Source of the DNA: Nemertoderma westbladi
Lineage: Eukaryota > Xenacoelomorpha > Nemertodermatida > Nemertodermatidae
Assembly: GCA_032718475.1 (NCBI GenBank)
Contig: JAUCBJ010004264.1
Span: 1 to 41,236 of the forward strand
Length of the DNA stretch: 41,236 nucleotides
Direction: 5' to 3'
Below, in pieces: positions 29,714 through 40,917 of this stretch. How positions within the stretch are numbered: position 1 is the first letter of the stretch; the number at the start of each line of letters is the position of its first letter. The position numbers and the translations under genes are program-made. The notes under the pieces are model-generated. The model ran no database searches and was not told where the DNA came from. It worked only from the letters and a program-made list of their open reading frames with translations.

Positions 29714-31917
29714 CTATATCATTTGGGACACACGAAAAGTCAAAATGTTCAAGCAGCGATGCTCCAATAAAAGAAGAACAGAGGCAGTACATTCTTGTAT
29801 TCTTATGTACAGTACAATAATGTAGTCAATATTTAAAAACACAAATTCACCATCATTACTTTTAATATATGCCAAATATGATTTGGAGTTCAATTTACGT
29901 GGGTAGTGATATGAATGAAGGACTCGGCCATTAACACAAATACGGAAACTTAGTTTATCGATATCAGCACAATCAATACCGTACAGTTCTGATGATGATG
30001 GTATACATGTGGGTAGGGTTAATTTACCAAATACATAAACTTTATCTGATGATTTACAATTTTTGTGTAAGATCAACTTATTACGAAGAAATCGTTTAAT
30101 AATAATAGATGCTTCATTTTTACTACCTGATACTAAACACTTTAAGTGATGAAAAGCGCTCTCAAACATGGCAGCCGAAGATGATTGTAAAGGACCGAAA
30201 AACTCTACTTGTTTAGGAAGATGCGATAGGGTGTGTAAAGATAGGGATTGAGATGCACTTCCAAAAAGAGCCGGAATGGCCTGCCTAAAAAATCGAATTA
30301 GATTTTCAGAATCGAGGATTCCTTCTGGCAGTATCTGGTCGTTTAAAAGTATATGAAGCAATGTAGAGAAGCAAGTTATTAATACAATTACTCTCTTCTC
30401 AACATCAGTTAGATAAAGTAAAAATACAACATAGTACAAGTAAAAATGTTTAAGTTCTGTGGCTTTCCAATACTTCAAGAAATCAAGAGAATGGGGCTTC
30501 CGTGAAAAACACACAGGTAGTTTTATGCTTTCAAGAAGAGGAAAAATTACATTACAGTCTACTAGGTTCTTTTTAATTAGGAATGTAAGCATAGTTTTTC
30601 CGATACCTAAATATAGCAGATGCATGGGATCAAACGGAGCTGCTATTGGGGTGTCTATAACATCAATTAGTGGTGTCGAACCCTTGACTCCATACTGGGG
30701 TTTAGACGCTTCCATAGCTGCTGTTGCAAGTGATTTATGAGAATCATTTGTTCTTAAAGGGTGAGGAGTTTCACTGTATGGAAAAATCATCATATACAAT
30801 CAATCATATACACCTTCTACAAAACACCATGGGCACCCATATGCATTATGGTGACAAATATTTAGTGCATCTGCCTTCGCTGGTAAATCAGCAATAAGAA
30901 TAAAAGGTTTCACTCTAATAGTTTTATTGTTAAATTCAATACGAAAATTCATAAAGTTTTCTACAGCAATATTGCACAATTTTAAAATATCAGGTTTGTC
31001 ATGCCCTTGGTTAACAACATATTTTGAGATTTTATCCTCTCATGTAAAGGAAGATTGATTACACAAGCCATTACAGGCCATAAACATAATCCCTTCGACT
31101 TATGGGCAGGTACAACACCATCTGTATTAATGCATATATATAGGTGGTTTTCTGATTGCACCTGTGAAAAATTGAAATAACTTCCATCCATTATGTCTTT
31201 GTATACTGATATTTGAGATTGTGAAGTGTTTCCAAAATTGGCACTGTCAGTGTCATTAATGTTAAAAATTCTAGGGTACAATTTTAATAGTGTAGTCACT
31301 TGATCTTCTAAGTCAATATATAATAATTGTTCATCCCAGATTTATTACTCTTAACAGTCACAATGTCACAGCAATCAGTAAGTATACAATTTTGAAATTC
31401 AGATAAACGAGGAGTTCAATTAGGTAAAGGTAATAAATATATCAGCAAATAATTCTATGATGTCCTTGGCAGCTGAGTCACAAAGATGGTGTTTCACCAT
31501 AATATGCAAAAATGTATCCTTAAAACACTCTACCGTTATTTTAGAACCACTATAGAGTTTGTCATCGAGTTCACTGTTAGCAAAACTGCTATCATCGAGT
31601 GCAATATCTTGGGTTGATTCATCAAAAGGGATTGGTGGTGAAGTAAAGTGATTGTTTCCATGGAAAGTGGATATGTAATTATCAAAGGCGGAATACGAAT
31701 CGTTGCCTCCAATTTGGATATTGTATAGCTCTGTGGGCCTACCAGACCCAGTTCCTGAAGTATTCAATCTGCCAGAGGAGTCAGTACTACCAATGCTTGT
31801 CAAAAGGGAAGAAGAGGAATACTGTGGAACTCTACGTTTTTTAGTCTTTAGATACTTCAGTTGCTTAGAACGGGATAGTTTTGACTTTCGAATATAGGCC
31901 CTTTTCCTTCCGCTCAT
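29714..31917 (-). pseudogene. Decayed transposase (Transposase_21/DUF4218 type)
   Basis: Minus-strand pieces from 31917 leftwards form one broken gene. The N-terminus (31917-31420) is basic (SGRKRAYIRKSKLSRSKQ). After frame changes comes the piece at 31299-30982 with ICINTDGVVPAHKSKGLCLW, then an open piece with ILIADLPAKADALNI and YGCPWC (about 30990-30800). The last piece (30799-29714) has GVKGSTPLI, FDPMHLLYLGIGK, KYWKATELKHFYLYY, and LHTLSHLP with FGPLQSSSAAMFES. These are the landmarks of a CACTA/EnSpm-like transposase family common in animals. Breaks: a stop near 31420, a shift near 31310, a shift near 31000 and a TGA near 30791. Short introns could explain one or two of these, but not all. 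It should be inactive. The superfamily name is from memory of motifs. Confidence 0.7.
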
Positions 31918-32142
31918 AATTAATTACACATCCATCAGAAATATATCAATAAAAAAAAAGTACCGGCAATTCCAGCATGGTGTATATAATATATATATAG
32001 TCTATACTCTATAATGCTTCGATGTTAGTATATAATATGTATTGACATAATGTTAGCTATAATAAAATTGTTAATTAGTCGGTGAAGACGTAAAATATGA
32101 ATTATGATGGACATTGGTATAATCAAGATATATTGATGGGGG

Positions 32143-33126
32143 CTATTCCTCATCGTGTCTCTCGCATTGCCGAGTCTCGCGGACTCGGCAACGCTTTCCA
32201 TTGGCAACATCACTGCCAAGCTGGTTGACAGCGTTAATGACAGAACGTATAATGTCGACATCGATATCTTTATCAAGATTAAATCGATTCACAACAGCAT
32301 CCAAAAAGATATCTATCTGACTTCGCAGCATTGAAAGGAATATGTTTCGTAGAATTGATCCTAATTGGAAACAAGATTCCTTCACCAGCTCCTTGTCGGT
32401 CCAAAGCACACGGGCAATAAGATTACCATATCCTGTAGGATTTAAATCGAAGTTGACAGGAGGCTGTGTGAGTGGATTTGGAGATCGGAATGCCTCATTA
32501 CAGCTACCCGAAGGTGATGATGATGTATAGTCAGAACTTATCAGAAGCTTGCAGAGATTACGGTTTAGTTCACTCGAACGTTTATTTTGTTTAGTCTGCA
32601 ACTTAACAAGTGTATTCATAGCCTTGGTATTTTTATTTAAAGCTTTAACGATTGGTCTGGTTAGCATAGTGAAGTTGTCACTGCCAATATTCCCAATGTC
32701 ATCACTTTCATCGTCATCTTCAATCATCGGTGGTGAATTGACAATGGCAACCATATTTCCAGTAACACTGAATGAATCATCAACAATCTGACTCTCCTCT
32801 TCTTCTCTAATAGGATTCAAAAAATTAGTAGGATTGATTCGTTGGGAATCTTCAATAATAGAAACATTGCGATTGTGAGCCTCATCTAGAAAGCCGAAAC
32901 TACTATTAGCACTAAGCGATCGATTGTTAGCCTCAAGTTGTAGACGTCGTTCTTTTATTCGAATGTCCTCTTCAGAGCTGGAATGGCCAAGGTAAACTGC
33001 TTTAACAAACCCAGAAGGACTCTCTTTGTTCTTTAAATTGAATGTATCAGAAACTTTAAGAGCATTAAAATCGATTTCAATTGGTAGAAGGGTAGAGTTA
33101 CTAGTTATCGAACTGTATCTCTTTTC
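32143..33126 (-). CDS. Possible BEN-domain reading frame (exon)
   Basis: An open minus-strand frame of about 327 codons. It begins right after a splice-acceptor-like ttttttctatag (about 33127-33138) and runs to the stop at 32143; the first Met is at 32820. The N-terminal half is acidic and polar. The C-terminal part (GYGNLIARVLWTDKELVKES, then FLDAVVNRFNLD...IIRSVINAVNQLG) has the spacing of a BEN domain, a small helical DNA- or protein-binding fold. Similarity is weak and only by eye. A short open piece just upstream (33348-33127) starting MGWQLSSMDMNYS could hold the first exon. It runs in the same direction as the decayed transposase to its left and may be a second gene of that element. 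Confidence 0.4.
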   Translation of the reverse strand, partial: EKRYSSITSNSTLLPIEIDFNALKVSDTFNLKNKESPSGFVKAVYLGHSSSEEDIRIKERRLQLEANNRSLSANSSFGFLDEAHNRNVSIIEDSQRINPTNFLNPIREEEESQIVDDSFSVTGNMVAIVNSPPMIEDDDESDDIGNIGSDNFTMLTRPIVKALNKNTKAMNTLVKLQTKQNKRSSELNRNLCKLLISSDYTSSSPSGSCNEAFRSPNPLTQPPVNFDLNPTGYGNLIARVLWTDKELVKESCFQLGSILRNIFLSMLRSQIDIFLDAVVNRFNLDKDIDVDIIRSVINAVNQLGSDVANGKRCRVRETRQCERHDEE

Positions 33127-33348
33127 CTATAGAAAAAATAATAAGATGTAAAGGGGTCCGATGCTAGGGGTGTCCTGCGCTCGGGGGACGGGCGCTCGTC
33201 GAGGTCTAGAAAGTGAAATTGGGAGGGGAGCTCTCGAGCTGAGACCAACATCTGAGGAAGAGAGCGCCGTAGATATTATTGGTAATCCATCAGCAACCGC
33301 AAGAGCATTGGAATAATTCATATCCATGGAACTTAATTGCCAACCCAA

Positions 33349-33623
33349 AGGGCATTGACAATGTCAAATTATCTAGGAGTAGGGCCACCTCTAGTAGTTG
33401 TAGACCAATAATTTTGATTCTATAATAAAGATTGTATTTATTAGAGATATTTTATTAACATTCTTCAAATCCTCGCTGGATATTCCGTGAGTTATCGACT
33501 TTTAAAAAATCAAGAAATGGTTCCCTAATGCCCCACTAAGGAGGGCATCAACAAGGGACGGCATGTTTTGCATTAAGGGACGCTATAATTCTATGATTGG
33601 CAATGGAACCTAACAAATAGGCA
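33349..33623. other. Noncoding stretch left of the Kolobok-like element
   Basis: Nothing recognised. It ends in the TTAA target at 33624-33627. Confidence 0.5.
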
Positions 33624-33627
33624 TTAA

Positions 33628-36573
33628 GGGGGGAGGATACCCCAGACTAATAAATATTTGCCATTCTAGAGTATATAAGCTGTCATTTTAGAACCATATG
33701 TCCGATTAATTTACTTTTTTCACCATATTGTAGCCAAAAGGTGTATAAATCTCGGAAAAAAATTTTGAAACGAAAAAAAATATTTTTTTCATATTTTTTT
33801 CCATTTTTGCACTTTTTTTCACCCAAAATAATGCGAATTTTTATAAATGCATCTACTTTTTTGTTTTTCAATATTTTCAAACAATTTTTTTTTTATTTTG
33901 ATCAATATCGGGTGGACAATAATCTGAGCAGACAAAATTTTGATATTGTTAGTGGTTATCAATTTATGTCATCATTAGTAATAATTACCAGATATTTTCA
34001 ATATATTTCAAAATTTTGACACAAAAAATCGAAAAAAAAATTTTATATATGTTTTTACAAAATTTTGTCTGTTCAGATTTTACAGTTATGCAAGGGCTAC
34101 AATATAGTGAAAACAGAATCAAAATCGGCTGAGCAGTTCAAAAGTAGATAGACAAAATGTGCAAAATTATTTCATTTTGAGAAAAATGCATTTGAAAGTG
34201 AAACATACTTAAATAGGGCCTACAGTATATTATATACTGTATAAGTTACAAAAAATTTATTCTGGTGTATATTTCATGTGTTATATTATTTACTATTAAT
34301 TAGGACATGACGAATCTAACTGAACAAGTTTCAACAGTCTGTTATAAAGCAAATATAGATTTATGGGGACTTCGTAGTAACAAACTGAAATAAATTTCTA
34401 AAACCCTCCAGGTTTGTAAGCGGAATCGTTGTTTTCCGGGCAGAATTTCTTTGATTTGCGTTTGAGGAGGCTTCGTGAAGTTCTCTTGCGGTCTCTCACC
34501 TTGCACCCTGTCGCCATCTTCACCCCAGGCCCCAGGCCCAACTTCATATACAGTATCTGAGCTGCAGATGAACCCCTGTTGTGCACAAGTGCAGTATAAT
34601 ATGCATGGAATTCCAATGTTGTTCTTCCCTGGAACTTATCCTTCCCACATTTGTTCCAAAGTCGACCATGAATAGATTCGTTTTGGTTCTGTGTGAGACC
34701 AGGAAGGCAACGCATCAATAGATTCCGATCTGTAAGTCTATTGTATACGGGCATAATGTGGGCATGCCACTCCGGCTTGATGAAGGATTTGTCCTTGTAG
34801 GTTGGGTCTTTCTGGATCGCTTTGCACCACCGCATTGGACAATCCTCATGTTTTCTTTCCCGCTGAGATTCTGGGTAATTCGTGTAATGAAATACAGTAG
34901 CTTTCACCTCGCGTATTATGGTGTCAATGAGGTTCTCCAGTTCGTCTGGGTCTATTGTTCGGTAGTCTACAGAAGAGACATGGTGAACAACAGTGTTCCG
35001 GTAATAACTGGCTAGTTGTCTGATCCGTGGCTGAGAGAGCCCATTGACACCACCGATCCTTTTTTCTTTACGGACTGATTCAAGGCCATTGGTTACTCGT
35101 TTAGCGATATGGTTAATACACTCATATTTCTTTACTGGGTGCTCGATGCCATATGGAGGGTTCTCTCGGAGCTCTTTGAAAACAGAACTGTCTCCATCGC
35201 TTAGCAGCTCTGTATATCGCAACCTGTTCCTTTCAATGGATCTTGCCCAAAGTTGCTTCGCAGCAAAAGTTTCCATGGCATTGCTACTGCCATGGAAATT
35301 TATGTCACAATTATGTTGCGGTACGTGTATAGTACAAAGTTTAGAATAATAGCGGCAAATATAACATGATTTGCTGACAACAAAAATATCTAGAACTGCG
35401 CCGGTATCAGCAGACATCACATAGGCCACACAGTAAAGGGACATATGCCCACGTTTCTGCCAAGTGGCATCAAAAGTAACAGATACATTATATATTGACT
35501 CACTATTACCAGAGATAGGGTTACCTGTATCTGCCCCATGCTTATTACGCAGCTTCTGAGCTTCATTGTAACAATTACCAATCGCCAGGTTTCTAACAGC
35601 ATCAGTTATTCGCCTAAGAGTAACTCTCCAGCGACTATGATTGACAGGATTTGGCATTTCCATCGCCTCCGAAAATCTTCGAGCAGTGGATGTGTTCCCC
35701 CAATCATAAGAAACGCTAATATAGTTAGTACGAGTGTTTATACGGCGCTTTGACTCATTAGGATGATTGCTTATATCATTGACTACATTTTCGAATTTGT
35801 AAATATATTCACATGTCTCACATTCAAGAAATATATTGAAATAATATCCGTTTTGGAGATTTGGAGTAAACTTCAGAACACCGCCGCAGTGATGTCGATG
35901 AATGTCGGACATACAATCCTTCATGGTTGAATATTCGACAAACTGGAATCCTTCACTTCCAATCAGAGGACCCGTAAATGCATCCCCAGTCACTCCAAGA
36001 CGATCAGTCGTGTGGGAACTCTGATTCGCTTCGGGAATCAGATCTGACTCCTCAACTGGTAGATTAACATTTACGATTTCCTGTTTTCTAGTCCCTGCAA
36101 AAGTTTTCTTTGGCATTCTTGTTGACAATATTACGCTATTTATATTGCAAAAATATATACAAATAAAGGTAGAAGTGGATAGGTTACATTACAGTTTACC
36201 GTGTAGGTAACCGTTTACATGAATTACAGCAGTACAAGTTAATCAAACGGGTTTAACTAGGCCTACTATAAATATACACTGTAAACCTATAAATATTAAT
36301 TTCAAATTTCCCTCCAAAATGTTAAATTGATTGGAGATCGCAATACTGTATTTCTTTGAGTGCAGCATTGAATTTATTTGTCCAAAACGGAAAAAATGTC
36401 GATTTTTTGATAATTTTCGTAACTGACAGCACATTTTTGAACTTCTGTAATTCAAAAACTAGAAGAGATATTAAAATACCGATTTCAAATTTGAAATCGC
36501 CGTTAATTTCTGTACAAAAAAACGCAATAATGTTATTTTTGATAAAAAAAAATATTTGGGGTGTACTCCCCCC
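33628..36573 (-). mobile_element. Kolobok/Mutator-like DNA transposon with TTAA target
   Basis: A 2946-bp element. The left end reads GGGGGGAGGATACCCCA and the inverse of the right end GGGGGGAGTACACCCCA, 15 of 17 the same. Both are flanked by TTAA (33624-33627 and 36574-36577). TTAA duplication plus a Mutator-like transposase with a CxxH motif fits Kolobok; piggyBac also uses TTAA, but its transposase is different. The ends and gene look intact. Long AT-rich subterminal regions (33660-34390 and 36130-36560) hold no other gene. Confidence 0.85.
34398..36128 (-). CDS. Kolobok/Mutator-like transposase
   Basis: An uninterrupted 576-aa protein from an ATG at 36128. A Cys/His-rich N-terminal part (HRHHCGGVLKF, LECETCEYIY, about residues 78-110) probably binds metal. 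The catalytic core follows: VTFDATWQKRGH (Asp220), a SKSCYIC patch (252-258), YTELLSDGDSSVFK (Asp311/313), YECINHIAKR with the CxxH motif at 337-340, and NQNESIHGRLW (Glu484). The order D, D, CxxH, E is as described for Mutator-, hAT-, P- and Kolobok-type transposases. A basic tail (RDRKRTSRSLLKRKSKK) could be a nuclear signal. It would cut and paste the surrounding element at TTAA sites. No defect is seen. The only gene in the element, it lies 446 bp from the right end. Confidence 0.9.
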   Translation of the reverse strand: MSTRMPKKTFAGTRKQEIVNVNLPVEESDLIPEANQSSHTTDRLGVTGDAFTGPLIGSEGFQFVEYSTMKDCMSDIHRHHCGGVLKFTPNLQNGYYFNIFLECETCEYIYKFENVVNDISNHPNESKRRINTRTNYISVSYDWGNTSTARRFSEAMEMPNPVNHSRWRVTLRRITDAVRNLAIGNCYNEAQKLRNKHGADTGNPISGNSESIYNVSVTFDATWQKRGHMSLYCVAYVMSADTGAVLDIFVVSKSCYICRYYSKLCTIHVPQHNCDINFHGSSNAMETFAAKQLWARSIERNRLRYTELLSDGDSSVFKELRENPPYGIEHPVKKYECINHIAKRVTNGLESVRKEKRIGGVNGLSQPRIRQLASYYRNTVVHHVSSVDYRTIDPDELENLIDTIIREVKATVFHYTNYPESQRERKHEDCPMRWCKAIQKDPTYKDKSFIKPEWHAHIMPVYNRLTDRNLLMRCLPGLTQNQNESIHGRLWNKCGKDKFQGRTTLEFHAYYTALVHNRGSSAAQILYMKLGLGPGVKMATGCKVRDRKRTSRSLLKRKSKKFCPENNDSAYKPGGF

Positions 36574-36671
36574 TTAATAGGGTGGTTCATATTTCAAAAA
36601 TTTTTGAATTTCAGCTGGGTTCATGTTCTAATTTGTTCCAAATTACATAAAAACACGGAGAGTTCGGAGAG

Positions 36672-37729
36672 ATGCCGCCCATCGGGAGAATCGGCCACTC
36701 AGACACGGACTGGGTTGGCGGGAGAGTGGTGACGGCCAGCGGGGCGAGGGCCTTCTGGGATAGACCCGGCAAGCGGGCCTGGTTGCATGAGGAGCCGGCG
36801 ATGGATTTCGCGGGGAGCACCATCAGGTTGGGCGAGCAACCGGGAACGGCACCACGGGTAGTATTCGGAGAGACGATGCCCAGGCGAGACGAGGAGATAG
36901 ACATGGACAGGGATGCTAACGTCCAGAAGTTCGCTTACCAGCGACTCCATAGACAGAGGAGATCGCTTGGGACAAAAGACGATGTGGGGCGAGAGCACTG
37001 GTACTCGGCTGCGATTACTGCGGGAGGCAAACTCACCAGGGAAGGAGCTGCTTGTACCGATTCCAAAGGGGGACGAGCTGCCTCTACTGCCGCGAGTCGA
37101 GTCATAGGATGGGGGCGTGTCCATGGTTGCACAACCGGTGTTCTAAGTGCAACTTCCGGGGGCACTACGGATGCCAGTGCGACTGGATGGACGACGAGGA
37201 GAAGTTTAAGATCTTCGAGGAGTGGGCCGATGTCGGCGCCATGACGCAGCAGCGGATGAAGGCCCAGGAATTCCGGTGGGGCTTCTTTAATATTAACCAG
37301 GAGGCCCACCTGGAAATCATCAAACGGAGACTTCCGTTTACGTATCAGGAAGTGTCAATGGCGGCGTTGTATGCCGGGGTGATAAATACACAGAGGTATT
37401 TAGACAGGTGGACGCCAGAGAACCGGGGAGAGTTTAGAGATTTCTTGGCGCAGCATGTGCCGTGGGCTATGAAGGTGATCCTATGGGACGCCACTAGGGG
37501 GAAGCAACAGGGCCATTCGGAGAGGCCACCCGCAAAGCGATACTGGGAGCTAATAACACCAGTGCCCAAGGAGTCGACGACGGGAATCAGTAGGGAAGTG
37601 ACGGCAAGGATCAGGAACCTTAAAGGGGACAAGAACAAGGGAGCGGCGACGACCAGGAAGCGACCGAGAGAGGAGGACGACAGAGGGAAGGAATTGAGAT
37701 GGTTCCCAAAGTCAGGAGGAGCGAACTAG
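36672..37729 (+). pseudogene. Gag-like protein with two CCHC zinc knuckles, frameshifted
   Basis: Two overlapping plus frames make one coding unit. The first (36672 to about 37060) gives MPPIGRIGHSDTDWVGGRVV and later REHWYSAAITAGGKLTREG. The second (about 37030-37729) carries CLYCRESSHRMGAC and CSKCNFRGHYGCQC, two C-x2-C-x4-H-x4-C knuckles, then a charged C-terminus (KRPREEDDRGKE). A frame change between 37000 and 37070 joins them, through decay or, less likely, programmed shifting. Such knuckles package RNA in retroelement Gag proteins. The region is clearly GC-richer than its flanks, as if from a different source. No protease, RT or integrase follows. The left side is cut close to the Kolobok-like element (36577), so no 5' LTR is seen. 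Confidence 0.6.
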
Positions 37730-37736
37730 AACTTGG

Positions 37737-38477
37737 AAGGGGAGATGTGGGGATGCCTGGAAGGCACCACATGTGAAGTAATACGAACTCCTAAGTGCAA
37801 ATTTAATTAAAAGTGCAATTAGTATGTACGTATATAATAATCATTAGAATAGAATATAATCATATAACCAATATAACCAAAGTAAGTACTATAGTCATGT
37901 AACCTTTTTTCCAATTAGCTACTGGGACTGGGGGCCAATTGACTATGACAGGAGGACGGGAGACTAGACGTAGCACTACACACTTGACGCTTCTTAGGTG
38001 CGACGGCACGGAAGGGGAGGGTGAGGCTCGTCGGGAGTGAATGTTGACAAGTGTTGAGGCGCGTGGAGAGAATGCGAGTGCAATTCAAGTGTGGGGGGGG
38101 GGGGAGGAGTAAGAGACAGAGTGAGGGACAGGGGGTCCGAAAGTTAGAGTGAAAGTAGAAGAGAAATAGAGGAGAATCAGGGTAAGAGTGGAGAAGTTAG
38201 AGTCAGTCAGAGTGAAGTTAGAGTGGAGAGAGTAGTGGGGAGATAAAATTGTGTGAGAGAAATCCACAATTGTCTCGAACCGAGACGCCAGATGTCTTGG
38301 TGCAACATAGGTTGGAGTTGCACCAAGAGAGGGTAGTAACATCATACCCAGAGGGAGCGGCCTGGAAAGCCGACTACAAGTAAGAGAACTCCACCCCACA
38401 CCCGATAGTAGATCGGGTTCCAGCGGAATTGAAGCGCACTCATTGGTGATGCTATCTTCTCACCGGGAAGATAGCAT
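37737..38477. other. Noncoding internal stretch with GA-rich tract and hairpins
   Basis: It holds a hairpin at about 37745-37772 and a G12 run (38093-38104). A purine-rich strand of about 140 bases follows (38105-38245). Then come perfect inverted pairs CTTGGTGCAAC/GTTGCACCAAG (38296-38306 with 38317-38327) and GCTATCTT/AAGATAGC (38451-38475). No pol gene. Confidence 0.6.
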
Positions 38478-38486
38478 GGGGGGGAG
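38478..38486 (+). other. Putative polypurine tract
   Basis: GGGGGGGAG directly before a TGTGA start, as expected just before a 3' LTR. Confidence 0.55.
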
Positions 38487-39069
38487 TGTGAGCGGATTCA
38501 ATTCCACTCACCACCCCATAAAGTTGGGATGGACGCCCCTTTTAGCAATATTGGGAATACGAGGTTAATCACAACCAACCTCGTATCACACAACCAATAG
38601 CGGGGACAACAAACCCCAAAGGGCCACACAAAGGGAGGTCAGAGGTTAAACCTCCTGGAGAGGGAAAGTAACAGCAGCGGGGGGGAAGCACTCCCACAGA
38701 GGTGCGAGCCGAGAATTAGCGCACTAGCCAATCAGGGACAGGGAAGAGAGCATCCGCTAGGTACTAAGGCCACAGTAGTGTAAGAGTGAATATATTATCA
38801 ATCAATTTGCATTACCATTCAGTTATCTCAGTCACGTAGGGCAGATCGGTGACACTTTTGTACCATCACCGCCGTCACCTGTAACATCACCGTATCTACC
38901 GGTACATCATTCATTACTTGTTAACCAATATCTCAACTGTGCTGTCACGTATATTATATTATCATCAGTCTATATCAAGATCAGAATAACAACAACAAAC
39001 TATCTTTTCTCAATCGTGCGGTGACGCGTAACACAAATTAACCGGTCGGGATCCTCTGATCCCGTCACA
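38487..39069 (+). repeat. Putative 3' LTR, 583 bp
   Basis: It starts TGTGAGCGG and ends CCGTCACA, so it has TG/CA ends with TGTGA/TCACA inverse. It follows a polypurine tract. No second LTR is in the window, so the call rests on ends and context only. Confidence 0.5.
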
Positions 39070-40265
39070 CAGAACCTATCTACAGCCTAATGCTAGTTCG
39101 CTTTCATTGTATTAAAACGATGCCTATTCCAGTATTCGTCTGTACTTGTATACTGTCAGACTGTACAGTTGTATATTGTATTGTGAATTGGAAATTAAAG
39201 TGATAGGGATAGCTATCGGATAGCGAATTGCTTTGGAAATTTTTTAGAACGGGCCGTCTCCCAGTATTGAATTGAATAAACAATTAAAATGAATTAATAT
39301 CTGTGCAGTATAACTTTATTATTTTTGTGCATCATGTTAAGGATGGTAGGGAAATCCCATCCTAGTCTTTATAGTTTTCCGGTTTTTCGTAATTACGATC
39401 TAATTACTCTCTTCATCTCAATTCGCTGCAAATTTTGATTGCGTTTTTGCCCTGTGCAGTAATGTGCTCTGTGCTAAATTGAAAAGCATGTATATGATGT
39501 AGGCCTGTACTACAGTAATAGTATCTCTTTATCTAGTCATTTTTTTGTACTGTAGAGTACTGCAGGAGTTACTGCAGTTAATACAGTTAAAAAACGAATT
39601 GTTTCAAAATGGCGGAGTGTTTGGCGTCAAAATATATAATATTAACATGGAATCATGTAGGCCCCTATTAGTTGCGGTAAGCATTAGAAAAATAAAAGAT
39701 CATTGAATACCCATAATAGTAAATACAATTCAGGTAATGTAAAGGACAAGGTGCATACCCATACGTCTAATGGAGGAGAAAATGTAGAGCTCAAAAATAA
39801 ATAATATGACAGGGTTTGAAAATTGGAAACATCAATAACTATAGCAATAAACATATCAATAAATAATAGTTTAATCGGTTATATGTAATATTCTTAACTC
39901 AAAACTTAAATACTAGCGGTAAATTTGTTAACGCCATCTTGCGGCCGATGCTGATGTTTTGAGTCTCTGTACCTATTAATTAATTGAGAACCATCCATAG
40001 GTTATTCAAAATCGATGAAGTGGTTCAAAATTATTAAGGCTAGACGAAGTGATATTTAGCGCTTTCTAGAGGGAGGCGGACCATTTAAATGCACAACGCC
40101 AAAATTTTGAAAACTTTCTAAACTTTTGACATACTACTTGTGTACCACGATTGGTATAATTTTATCACAAAGATTCGCTGAGTTACTGTATTAGCATTCA
40201 AAGATTTGGCGGGGGAACGACCGACCAAACCGCCTGGCAGACAGACAGATAGACACTAAGTACAT
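39070..40265. other. Noncoding stretch
   Basis: Ordinary AT-rich DNA with several tactgtac/taggcct motifs. Nothing recognised. Confidence 0.5.
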
Positions 40266-40271
40266 GACTGT

Positions 40272-40397
40272 GCGGGAAGTGAACAGGGGGGAAGTGACTG
40301 GGGGGAAGTGACCGGGAGGGAAAGTGACCGTGAAGTGACTGGGGGGAAGTGAACGCGTTGAGGGCGCCATATATCTTGGGGGGAAGTGACCGGGGGG
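40272..40397 (+). repeat. GGGGGGAAGTGAC minisatellite
   Basis: Roughly 13-16-base units of G5-6 followed by AAGTGAC or AAGTGAA are repeated about seven times, with one insertion (GCGTTGAGGGCGCC) between the last units. Confidence 0.8.
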
Positions 40398-40796
40398 TGG
40401 GTGAAAGCGAGGTAAATCTACTGCAGCAGTTATTGTGTGTGTATCAACAGTGTGTGCCCACAATTGTGTTGGGAATTTACATGTGTTATCCTTATTATTT
40501 GCGATTCATTAGTAAAATAGATTACATTATCTTTGGAAAGGACATTCCCTCTACTAAAGTTTAAATAATTTGTGATTGTAACATGTGGTATCGCAATTAG
40601 TAGATACGGCAATTTCAATTTGTAATATTAAATACCGGCAATTAAATTGACAATTGTGGCGATATGTTTGCCTACAATAAAGTATATCTAGCTTAGTCCA
40701 GTTCTTACTTTAGAGACATGCAATTTGCAATTTTTCACATTTCTATTTTTAATAGTTATTATTCTAAAATTGTAAAATTACTCAACGCTGTTAGTA
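40398..40796. other. Noncoding stretch
   Basis: Nothing recognised. Confidence 0.5.
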
Positions 40797-40884
40797 TTAA
40801 CCCTATAAGTACCGGGCTATAAAATGTTGTACAAATACCGGTAATAAATTTGTAGATTTTAGAGGGGGAAGGGGGGTCATATTG

Positions 40885-40917
<33 letters not shown>

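Noticed and set aside
36611-37309. Minus-strand frames of 97-141 codons
   Set aside because: Shadows of the GC-rich Gag-like coding stretch; the plus strand holds the CCHC knuckles.
40191-40463. 90-codon Pro-rich minus-strand frame
   Set aside because: It is produced by the G-rich minisatellite.
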